A model generated the notes under the pieces. The model was not told the DNA's origin, searched no databases, and saw only the letters and a program-made list of their open reading frames with translations. From assembly GCA_947258805.1 (NCBI GenBank), contig CAMYJV010000015.1:9107-33800 (forward strand): 24,694 bases of DNA. Direction: 5' to 3'. Source of the DNA: an uncultured Gammaproteobacteria bacterium (lineage in GTDB: Bacteria; Pseudomonadota; Gammaproteobacteria; GCA-2729495). The position numbers and the translations under genes are program-made. Positions 10,760 through 19,405 of the stretch are shown one piece after another. Numbering within the stretch: the stretch's first letter is position 1; each line of letters begins with the position of its first letter.

Positions 10760-10781
10760 TCCGGCCGAAGGGGGCCAGCGC

Positions 10782-12092
10782 ATGGCCGATTCAGCGTTCG
10801 CGACACAGAAGATCGTCCTCCCGTCGCTGCCTGAAAAAATCGGCAAGTACCCGATTATCAGGCGGGTGGGTCAGGGCAGTACCGGCGTTGTCTATCTGTC
10901 GCACGATCCCTTTTTCGGCCGCGATGTCGCCATCAAGCTCTACGATATCGATCCCGGCGCCGACCCGGCCGAGACTAAGGTTGCGCGCAAGATGTTCTTC
11001 AACGAAGCCCAGATGGTGGGCATGTTGCAGCATCCGAATATCTTGCCGATGTATGACGCGGGCGAAGAGGACGGCAAGTACTACGTCGTGATGGAGCACG
11101 TGCAGGGCGCACGGACCCTGGGTTCTTACTGTCGCCCGGAACACTTGTTGCCCATTCACGATGTCGTGAAGATCGTCTATACCTGCGCCAAGGCACTGCA
11201 CTATGCCCACAAGCGCGGGGTTATCCACCGTGATATCAAACCCAGCAACCTGATGCTGACGCGCGACAACGAAGTGCGGGTCATCGATTTCGGTATCGCC
11301 ATTCTGAAAGACGCCGAGATTTCGAGGATTGAAGGCATTGCCGGGTCCCCGAGCTACATGGCGCCGGAGCAGATCCAGTCGTCGGAGATTACCCCCGCGT
11401 CGGATGTCTACTCGCTGGGCGCCGTGATGTACGAACTGCTGACCGGCTTCCGGCCATTTCGGGCCTCGACCCTGTCCCGCCTGCTGAACCAGATCGTGTA
11501 CGCAACCCCGCCGCCGATTCACCGGCTGCGACCTGACATACCGGAGGACCTGGAGGAAGTCTGCGCCATCGCAATGCAGAAAGATCCAGTTCAGCGTTTC
11601 GAAAACGCCGGTGAACTGGCCGCGCGGCTCACCCGCGTGTACCACGGCTTGCGTGACCAGGAAGAGGAGATCGACAATCGCGAGCAGTTCGATCAGCTGC
11701 GCAGACTGAGCTTTTTTCACGACTTCTCTGTGGAGGAGATTCGTGAGCTGCGCCGTGCCAGCGAGTGGCGTCAATATCAGCCCGGGGAGGAGATCGTTCG
11801 CGAGGGCGAAATCGACGATCGCTTCTTTGTCATCGTGAACGGGCATGTCTCGGTGGAGCGCAACGGGCAGTCTGTCGGCAGCCTCGGTCCCGGCGACTGC
11901 TTCGGCGAAGCCAGCTACATGTCGGACGTCAAGCGGACCGCTACCATTCGTGCCGGCTCCGGAGTGGAATTGCTCAGTGTCAGCGCCACCCTCCTGGAGC
12001 AGGTCTCAACGGCCTGCCAGCTGCGCTTCACCCGCGTCTTCCTCGATACGCTGATACAGCGCCTGCAGGGGGCTAATAGCCCTTCTACCTGA
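10782..12092 (+). CDS. Ser/Thr protein kinase with C-terminal cyclic-nucleotide-binding domain
   Basis: A 436-residue protein with two domains. The kinase domain (about 20-290) has the full Hanks set: GQGSTG loop (30-35), Lys52 in VAIKLYD, Glu75 in the C helix, HRDIKPSN (149-156, catalytic Asp151), DFG (169-171) and MAPE (193-196). All key residues are kept, so it should be active. A charged linker leads to a cyclic-nucleotide-binding domain (about 305-410) with a phosphate-binding cassette FGEASYM..KRTA, where Glu376 and Arg385 are the expected ribose and phosphate contacts. No signal peptide or membrane helix is seen, so it is cytoplasmic. It follows pgpA by 22 bases with an AAGGGGG-type ribosome site, so it may belong to the same transcript. 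The ligand and targets are unknown; cAMP or cGMP control is inferred from the domain. Confidence 0.92.
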   Translation: MADSAFATQKIVLPSLPEKIGKYPIIRRVGQGSTGVVYLSHDPFFGRDVAIKLYDIDPGADPAETKVARKMFFNEAQMVGMLQHPNILPMYDAGEEDGKYYVVMEHVQGARTLGSYCRPEHLLPIHDVVKIVYTCAKALHYAHKRGVIHRDIKPSNLMLTRDNEVRVIDFGIAILKDAEISRIEGIAGSPSYMAPEQIQSSEITPASDVYSLGAVMYELLTGFRPFRASTLSRLLNQIVYATPPPIHRLRPDIPEDLEEVCAIAMQKDPVQRFENAGELAARLTRVYHGLRDQEEEIDNREQFDQLRRLSFFHDFSVEEIRELRRASEWRQYQPGEEIVREGEIDDRFFVIVNGHVSVERNGQSVGSLGPGDCFGEASYMSDVKRTATIRAGSGVELLSVSATLLEQVSTACQLRFTRVFLDTLIQRLQGANSPST

Positions 12093-12265
12093 AGAGCTCC
12101 GGGACCCGAAAGAACCCTGCGTTTCCGCAGCCGCTTTCGGCGAATCATCTCCTTCGCTCCAAAATAAGTCGCTCAGGACAAAGCATCGCCAGGAAAGCGG
12201 CCCTGCCGCCAACGTCCGACTCAGGAAGGCCTGAAGCGGCTGCAGCAATGAAGGGAGGAAATAAA

Positions 12266-12289
12266 GATCGCGGCTGAAGCCGCTCCCAC
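12266..12289 (-). repeat. REP-like palindrome behind xseB
   Basis: Read on the minus strand this is GTGGGAGCGGCTTCAGCCGC followed by GATC. GCGGCT and AGCCGC form a perfect stem around a two-base centre, and the GTGGGAG head is the sort found in dispersed REP elements of Pseudomonas and Xanthomonas relatives. It lies between two convergent genes, the typical place for such elements, and could also act as a terminator or an RNA-stabilising hairpin for xseB. There is only one clear copy in this window, so its repeat nature rests on resemblance to known REPs. Confidence 0.55.
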
Positions 12290-12297
12290 GGTTGTGA

Positions 12298-12537
12298 TTA
12301 GGAGTCTTCGTCGTCTTCGGGGCTGAACTCGCGGAGTTCTTCCCCTATCAGGACCTCGACTTTTTGCTCGGCCTGGTCCAGCGCCGCCTGGCAGTCGCGG
12401 CTCAGTTTCACGCCGCGTTCGAATTGCTGCAGCGACTTGTCCAGGCTTTGTTCGCCGGTTTCCAGCTGCTCGACGATTTCCTCGAGTTCACTCATGGCTT
12501 TTTCGAGGTTGACGCGCTTGGGCTTTGAATCTGCCAC
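12298..12537 (-). CDS. xseB: Exodeoxyribonuclease VII small subunit
   Basis: A 79-residue helical protein that binds several-fold to XseA to form the single-strand-specific nuclease. The core EKAMSELEEIVEQLETGE followed by SLDKSLQQFERGVKL is the family signature, and the tail is acidic (EFSPEDDEDS). It starts with GTG at 12537, with GGAG eight bases upstream. The usual partners ispA and dxs do not follow it; its downstream neighbour is the convergent kinase gene, so it appears to be a single-gene unit. Confidence 0.92.
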   Translation of the reverse strand: MADSKPKRVNLEKAMSELEEIVEQLETGEQSLDKSLQQFERGVKLSRDCQAALDQAEQKVEVLIGEELREFSPEDDEDS

Positions 12538-12624
12538 CTGGAGTGCTCCGAACCGAACGGGACGGGGGAGCCTTGCACAGCGCCCGGCTCCCGGTCAACG
12601 CAGCCAGGCTGCGGAAAGCACGGG

Positions 12625-12653
12625 TTGACCCGACGCACTGGCCGACCTATATT
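12625..12653 (+). promoter_or_regulatory. Sigma70-like promoter of the rubrerythrin operon
   Basis: TTGACC (12625-12630) and TATATT (12648-12653) are separated by exactly 17 bases; each differs from the consensus at one position. The expected start of transcription is near 12660. It is the best promoter in the window and points directly at the rubrerythrin gene. Confidence 0.75.
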
Positions 12654-12667
12654 TAGACTGAGTCTAA
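12653..12667. promoter_or_regulatory. Perfect 7-1-7 palindromic operator over the -10/start site
   Basis: TTAGACTGAGTCTAA is a perfect inverted repeat of 7 bases around a single central base. It begins in the last base of the -10 box and covers the predicted +1, the position where a bound repressor blocks RNA polymerase. The 7-1-7 layout is that of boxes bound by the Fur superfamily (Fur, PerR, Zur), and the TTAGA...TCTAA arms recall boxes of the Irr branch. The palindrome is seen directly; the regulator family is inferred, and no regulator gene is present in the window. Confidence 0.65.
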
Positions 12668-12677
12668 TCACATAGCC

Positions 12678-12692
12678 GGGCGATCGTCGCCC
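12678..12692 (+). other. Small hairpin in the rubrerythrin leader
   Basis: GGGCGA and TCGCCC form a perfect 6-bp stem with a TCG loop, ending 5 bases before the AGGAG ribosome site (12698-12702). It may stabilise the leader or affect ribosome access. Confidence 0.4.
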
Positions 12693-12710
12693 CCACCAGG
12701 AGATAGAGAA

Positions 12711-13130
12711 GTGGACCTCAAAGGCAGCCAGACCGAAAAAAACCTGAAAGACGCATTCGCAGGCGAGTCGCAGGCCAATCGCCGCTACCTGTACTTTGCA
12801 AATAAGGCCGACGTCGAGGGTTACAACGACGTGGCCACCGTGTTCCGTTCTACCGCCGAAGGCGAAACCGGCCACGCGCACGGGCATCTCGACTACCTGG
12901 CACACGTGGGTGATCCCGCCACAGGGCTGCCCATCGGCGCTACGTCAAGCAACCTGAAGGCCGCCATTGCCGGCGAAACCCACGAGTACACGGATATGTA
13001 CCCGGGCATGGCGAAAACCGCCCGCGACGAGAAGTTCGACGAAATCGCCGACTGGTTCGAGACCCTCGCCAAGGCCGAACGTTCGCACGCGAACCGGTTC
13101 CAGAAAGCCCTGGATCAGCTGGACGGTTAA
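12711..13130 (+). CDS. Rubrerythrin-type diiron protein (no rubredoxin domain)
   Basis: A 139-residue four-helix-bundle protein. All seven expected diiron ligands can be placed: Glu19 ([11 protein letters not shown]), Glu52 and His55 (EGETGHAH), Glu89 and Glu92 (AGETHEY), Glu123 and His126 ([10 protein letters not shown]); their spacing matches classical rubrerythrin. The C-terminal rubredoxin FeS4 domain of classical rubrerythrins is missing, so electrons must come from a partner protein. Its known activity is NAD(P)H-dependent peroxide reduction through such a chain. The start is GTG with AGGAG 8 bases upstream. It is the first gene of an operon with a two-cluster Fe-S protein and a DUF3501 protein; the Fe-S protein is a natural candidate electron donor, though this is inference. 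Confidence 0.93.
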   Translation: MDLKGSQTEKNLKDAFAGESQANRRYLYFANKADVEGYNDVATVFRSTAEGETGHAHGHLDYLAHVGDPATGLPIGATSSNLKAAIAGETHEYTDMYPGMAKTARDEKFDEIADWFETLAKAERSHANRFQKALDQLDG

Positions 13131-13139
13131 AGGCATCCG

Positions 13140-13170
13140 ACGGACGCCCCGCGGTGCGGGGCGTCCGTTT
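13140..13170 (+). terminator. Strong GC-rich hairpin between rubrerythrin and the Fe-S protein gene
   Basis: ACGGACGCCCCGC at 13140-13152 pairs perfectly with 13156-13168 around a GGT loop, giving a 13-bp stem followed by TTTC. The U-tract is short, so it may be a partial terminator or a 3' end stabiliser that lets rubrerythrin be made in excess over the downstream genes. It begins 9 bases after the rubrerythrin stop and ends about 16 bases before the next start. Confidence 0.7.
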
Positions 13171-13184
13171 CATGTCCAGCAAAC

Positions 13185-14522
13185 ATGGCCAATACACCCA
13201 CGACCCGCGAGGGTAGCCTGGAAGCGCCCACGCGACACGCCGTAGACTGGCGTTCGCCGGATTTTTACGACGAGAAGTCGCTGTTCACGGAACTGGAACG
13301 GGTCTTCGACATCTGTCACGGCTGCCGGCGCTGCTTTTCCCTCTGCAACGCCTTCCCGACCCTGTTCGACGCCATCGACGAGGGAGACACGGGCGAGGTG
13401 GACGGCGTTGCGCGCGACGTCTACTGGGATGTCGTCGACCATTGCTACCTGTGCGACATGTGCTACATGTCGAAGTGTCCCTATGTGCCGCCGCATGAAT
13501 GGAACGTGGATTTTCCGCACCTGATGCTGCGGGCCAAGGCGAAGCGCTTCCGGGATGAAGGCGCGTCACTGCCGGACAGGATTCTGGCGGATACCGACCG
13601 GGTTGGCAGCCTGGCGGGTATTCCGGTAGTCGCTGAAGTGGTCAATGCGGTGAACCGCAGCAAGCCTGGTCGGGCGCTGCTGGAAAAGACCCTTGGCGTT
13701 GCCGCAGACGCGCCGGTTCCCGAGTATCACAGCCGCAGCGCGCGCAAGCGGCTGGCAAGCCATCAGAGCGGGGCTGTGCCCACAACGATCAATGGCACCC
13801 AGGGTCGGGTCGTACTGTTCACGACCTGCTATGGCAACCGCAACCGGCCGGATATCTGTGAAGATCTCATGGCGGTCTTCGAACACAACGGCATCCGTGT
13901 GGCCCTGGCAGGGGCCGAACGCTGCTGTGGCATGGCCAAGCTGGAGCTGGGCGACCTGGATGCGGTGGCGGCCGCCAAGGACATCAACGTACCGGAACTG
14001 GCGCGGCTGGTGCGCAAGGGCTGGGACATCGTAGCTCCGGTGCCGTCTTGCACGCTGATGTTCAAGCAGGAGCTGCCCTTGCTATTCCCGGAAGACGAGG
14101 ACGTGGCGCTGGTTGCCAAGGCCTTTTTCGACCCCTTCGAGTACCTGTTTCTGCGCCACAAGGGCGACGGGTTGAAGACCGAATTCTCCAGCGAGCTGGG
14201 CAAGATTTCCTACCAGGTGCCTTGTCATCTGCGCGTGCAGAATATTGGGCTGAAGACCAGGGACGTGCTGGCGCTGGTGCCTGGTACCGAGGTCGATGTG
14301 ATCGAGCGCTGCTCGGGCCACGATGGCACCTACGGCGTGAAGAGCAGGTTCCGGGCTGCATCCCTGAAAATTGCCAGGCCTGTCATGCGCAGGGTCGAGG
14401 AAGCGGGGGCCGATCACTTTGTCAGCGACTGCCCGATGGCAGCTGACCAGGTTGCCGGCGGCGTGGACGGGGTTACGGGCGGTCATCCCATTTCGCTGTT
14501 ACGGCAGGCTTACGGAATTTAG
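13185..14522 (+). CDS. Two-[4Fe-4S] CCG-domain Fe-S oxidoreductase subunit (GlpC/HdrD-like)
   Basis: A 445-residue protein. Two ferredoxin-type clusters are near the N-terminus: Cys44-X2-Cys47-X2-Cys50-X3-Cys54 and Cys87-X2-Cys90-X2-Cys93-X4-Cys98-Pro. Two CCG-like cysteine-rich domains follow: one with FTTCYGN, ERCCGMAK and PSCTLMFK, the second with VPCHLRVQ, ERCSGHDGTYG and SDCPMA, where Ser replaces a central Cys of the motif. This is the plan of GlpC and heterodisulfide reductase HdrD subunits, which pass electrons between a partner and quinone or disulfide. No membrane helix is seen. No ribosome site precedes the ATG at 13185, which lies close behind the strong hairpin. In this setting it probably feeds electrons to rubrerythrin; no GlpA/GlpB or glycolate oxidase gene is present. 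Confidence 0.9.
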   Translation: MANTPTTREGSLEAPTRHAVDWRSPDFYDEKSLFTELERVFDICHGCRRCFSLCNAFPTLFDAIDEGDTGEVDGVARDVYWDVVDHCYLCDMCYMSKCPYVPPHEWNVDFPHLMLRAKAKRFRDEGASLPDRILADTDRVGSLAGIPVVAEVVNAVNRSKPGRALLEKTLGVAADAPVPEYHSRSARKRLASHQSGAVPTTINGTQGRVVLFTTCYGNRNRPDICEDLMAVFEHNGIRVALAGAERCCGMAKLELGDLDAVAAAKDINVPELARLVRKGWDIVAPVPSCTLMFKQELPLLFPEDEDVALVAKAFFDPFEYLFLRHKGDGLKTEFSSELGKISYQVPCHLRVQNIGLKTRDVLALVPGTEVDVIERCSGHDGTYGVKSRFRAASLKIARPVMRRVEEAGADHFVSDCPMAADQVAGGVDGVTGGHPISLLRQAYGI

Positions 14523-14524
14523 AT

Positions 14525-15106
14525 ATGAACAAGTTGCAGCCGGAAGATCTCTACTCGCTCGAAAACTACGCCCGGTTACGGCCCGAATTTCGGGCCCAGG
14601 TGCTGGCACACAAGACGCATCGCAAGCTGGCTATCGGCGACCACGTGACGCTGCTGTTTGAAGACCGGTTGACGATGCAATACCAGATCCAGGAAATGCT
14701 GCGTGTGGAGCGCATCTTCGAGCCCGAAGAAATTGCCGCGGAGCTCGATGCTTACAATCCGCTGATTCCCGACGGTCGCAACTGGAAGGCGACCATGCTG
14801 ATCGAGTACCCCGACCCGGAAGAGCGGCACCGGGCTCTCGCGCGCCTGCGCGGCATCGAGGGCCAGGTCTGGGTCCGGGTGGAAGGTTGCGACCCGGTCA
14901 TGGGGATTGCCGATGAGGACCTGGACCGGTCGAACGACGATAAGACCTCGGCGGTGCACTTCCTGCGCTTCGAGCTCACCAATGGCATGATCGCCGCGCT
15001 GCGGGACGGTGCGTCGCTGACCGCAGGATGCGGCCACGAGGCCTACACGGGCACCGCCCGCGTTTCCGAGGCAGGCCGAGAATCGCTGATCGCCGACCTG
15101 GACTGA
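14525..15106 (+). CDS. DUF3501 family protein
   Basis: A 193-residue soluble protein recognised as DUF3501 from the start MNKLQPEDLYSLENYARLRP, the RVGDH-like IGDHVTLLFEDRLTMQYQIQEMLR core, the YNPLIPDGRNWKATMLIEY block and the C-terminal VHFLRFEL segment. The family has no established function; its genes occur beside rubrerythrin and CCG Fe-S proteins in many proteobacteria, which suggests a part in the same redox or metal-stress system. The ATG is only 2 bases after the preceding stop, so translation is coupled. No metal-binding cysteine cluster is visible; the two cysteines present are apart. Confidence 0.9.
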   Translation: MNKLQPEDLYSLENYARLRPEFRAQVLAHKTHRKLAIGDHVTLLFEDRLTMQYQIQEMLRVERIFEPEEIAAELDAYNPLIPDGRNWKATMLIEYPDPEERHRALARLRGIEGQVWVRVEGCDPVMGIADEDLDRSNDDKTSAVHFLRFELTNGMIAALRDGASLTAGCGHEAYTGTARVSEAGRESLIADLD

Positions 15107-15129
15107 CGCTCGCCCCCCGAGCGCCGGGA

Positions 15130-17107
<1,978 letters not shown>

Positions 17108-17129
17108 GCAGGGCCGCGTACGAGCAACA

Positions 17130-19394
17130 ATGAGCAAACAGAACCAACTGGATTTTGAAGGCGTCGAGCAACGGCCGTTGCGGGAATTTACCGAGCAGGC
17201 GTACCTGGACTACTCCATGTACGTCATTCTCGACCGGGCCTTGCCCCACCTGGCCGACGGGCTAAAGCCCGTGCAGCGGCGCATCGTTTATGCGATGAGC
17301 GAACTGAGTCTTGGCGCCGGCGCGAAGCCGAAGAAGTCGGCGCGTACGGTGGGTGACGTGATCGGCAAGTTCCATCCCCACGGCGACGGTGCCTGCTACG
17401 AGGCCATGGTGCATATGGCCCAGGGCTTCTCCTACCGTTACCCGCTGGTTGACGGCCAGGGCAACTGGGGCTCGACAGACGACCCGAAGTCCTTCGCGGC
17501 GATGCGCTACACGGAAGCGCGTCTCACGCCCTATGCAGCCGTGCTGCTGGCGGAGCTTGGCCAGGGGACGACGGACTGGGTGCCGAACTTCGACGGCACG
17601 CTGCAGGAGCCGTCGCTCTTGCCGGCACGTTTGCCGAACCTGTTGCTGAACGGCGCCAGCGGTATTGCAGTGGGTATGTCCACCGATGTGCCGCCGCACA
17701 ACCTGCGCGAAATCGTGAAAGCGCTGGTGCAGCTGCTTGATGATCCGAAAACCACGCTGGCCAGCCTGTGCCGGCACGTGCCCGGCCCGGACTTTCCCAC
17801 GGGTGGCGAGATCGTCACACCGAAAGCTGAACTGCGCAAGATTTACAAAGACGGCACCGGCACATTGCGGGTGCGGGCAACCTGGGAGACAGAAGAAGAC
17901 GTCATTATCGTGAACTCGCTGCCGCACCAGGTTTCCGGCAGCAAGGTGCTGGAGCAGATTGCCGCCCAGATGCGCGCGAAGAAATTGCCGATGGTGGACG
18001 ATCTGCGCGACGAATCCGACCACGAAAACCCGACGCGGCTGGTCATCATGTCTCGCTCGTCGCGGGTCGACGTTCAGCAGTTGATGGATCACCTGTGCGC
18101 CACTACCGACATGGAACGAACCGTGCGGGTGAATCTGAACGTCATCGGGCTCGACGGGCGACCGGCCGTACGCGACCTGAAAGCCTTGCTGGCAGAGTGG
18201 CTGAAATATCGCACTGACACGGTCACACGCCGACTGAACTACCGGCTGCAAAGGGTTCAGGAGCGTTTGCACATACTCGACGGGTTGCTGATCGCTTATC
18301 TGAAAATCGACGAAGTGATTCGAATCATCCGCAAGGAAGGCGAGCCTAAACCGGTGCTGATGAAGCGTTTCAAGCTCAGTGATACCCAGGCCGAGGCGAT
18401 CCTCAATCTGCGTTTGCGGCACCTGGCGAAACTCGAAGAAGTAAAAATACGCGGCGAGCAGAAGGAGCTGGCTGCCGAGCGCGATTCGCTGCAGAAATTG
18501 CTGCGCAGCAAAGCGCAGTTGCGCAAGCTCATTCGCAGTGAACTGCTGGAACTGGCCGAGGAGCATGGCGACGCGCGGCGTACGCGGATCATCGAGAGGG
18601 CCCCGGCCCAGGCCATCGCGGAGACCGAACTCGTGTCCAGCGAGCCAGTCACCGTGGTGCTGTCGGCGCGTGGCTGGGCGCGGGCGGCGAAGGGCCACGA
18701 GATCGATCCGCAGGCCCTTAGCTACAAGTCCGGAGACGAGTTCCTGTGCGCGGCACGCGGCCGCAGCAGCGAACTGGCCGTGTTCATGGACAGTACCGGC
18801 CGCGCCTATTCGCTGCCTGCGCACACGCTGCCGTCGGCCCGGGGCCAGGGAGAACCGCTGTCGGGGCGGCTGAATCCACCTGACGGCGCCAGTTTCTGCG
18901 GCGTGATGATTGGTACGCCGGAGTCGCGCTGGCTGGTGGCCAGCGACGCAGGCTACGGGTTTTTTGTGTCGCTAGGCGAACTGCATTCACGCGCCCGCGC
19001 GGGTAAAGCGTGTCTGCGCGTCCCGGCGGGCGGCAGCGTCGTGGTGCCGGCTCCGGTGCTTGGCGACGAGTTTCCGGGCGAAAGTTGGGTGGCCGCCGCC
19101 AGCAACCTCGGCAGGCTGCTCATGTTCCCGGCCGAAGAGCTCCCGGCGATGGCCCGGGGCAAGGGCAACAAGGTGCTGGGCATACCTGCGGCGAAGTTCA
19201 GGTCTGGTGAAGAGCGCATGGTTGCGATGACCGTGCTGGGTGAAGAAGACGCCCTGGAAATTATCAGCGGCGGTCGGCGCATGTGCCTGAAAGCGACGGA
19301 GCACGAGAAATACATCGGCAACCGCGGCCTGCGGGGGAGCCTGTTGCCGCGCGGGTGGCGGAAGGTCGAGAGACTCGCGGTCGCGGTGCCGTGA
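17130..19394 (+). CDS. parC: DNA topoisomerase IV subunit A
   Basis: A 754-residue breakage-reunion subunit, nearly the length of E. coli ParC (752). The catalytic pair Arg126-Tyr127 is in [10 protein letters not shown]. The quinolone-pocket helix reads [15 protein letters not shown]: Gly87 stands where E. coli has Ser80, while Glu91 (E. coli Glu84) is kept. [32 protein letters not shown] and the C-terminal beta-pinwheel ([25 protein letters not shown]) are ParC-like. The long open frame reaches back to 17007 inside parE, but the ATG at 17130 gives the family start. With parE it forms one operon; it ends 11 bases before the convergent end of the FimV-like gene. Confidence 0.96.
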   Translation: MSKQNQLDFEGVEQRPLREFTEQAYLDYSMYVILDRALPHLADGLKPVQRRIVYAMSELSLGAGAKPKKSARTVGDVIGKFHPHGDGACYEAMVHMAQGFSYRYPLVDGQGNWGSTDDPKSFAAMRYTEARLTPYAAVLLAELGQGTTDWVPNFDGTLQEPSLLPARLPNLLLNGASGIAVGMSTDVPPHNLREIVKALVQLLDDPKTTLASLCRHVPGPDFPTGGEIVTPKAELRKIYKDGTGTLRVRATWETEEDVIIVNSLPHQVSGSKVLEQIAAQMRAKKLPMVDDLRDESDHENPTRLVIMSRSSRVDVQQLMDHLCATTDMERTVRVNLNVIGLDGRPAVRDLKALLAEWLKYRTDTVTRRLNYRLQRVQERLHILDGLLIAYLKIDEVIRIIRKEGEPKPVLMKRFKLSDTQAEAILNLRLRHLAKLEEVKIRGEQKELAAERDSLQKLLRSKAQLRKLIRSELLELAEEHGDARRTRIIERAPAQAIAETELVSSEPVTVVLSARGWARAAKGHEIDPQALSYKSGDEFLCAARGRSSELAVFMDSTGRAYSLPAHTLPSARGQGEPLSGRLNPPDGASFCGVMIGTPESRWLVASDAGYGFFVSLGELHSRARAGKACLRVPAGGSVVVPAPVLGDEFPGESWVAAASNLGRLLMFPAEELPAMARGKGNKVLGIPAAKFRSGEERMVAMTVLGEEDALEIISGGRRMCLKATEHEKYIGNRGLRGSLLPRGWRKVERLAVAVP

Positions 19395-19405
19395 AGTGAA
19401 TTGAA

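Noticed and set aside
10791..11846. A 351-codon open frame antisense to the kinase gene
   Set aside because: The sense strand encodes all kinase motifs; the antisense product has no recognisable feature.
12117..12130. CTGCG-TTTC-CGCAG as terminator of the kinase gene
   Set aside because: Only a 5-bp stem with no following T run; not enough to call a terminator.
12651..12668. An IscR-type site at the rubrerythrin promoter, because of GACT...AGTC
   Set aside because: In IscR type 1 sites the two half-sites are several bases further apart; here a single base separates them, which fits a 7-1-7 box better.
17262..18824. A 520-codon open frame antisense to parC
   Set aside because: It is a by-product of GC-rich codon use opposite a fully conserved gene; its translation shows no domain and it has no ribosome site.
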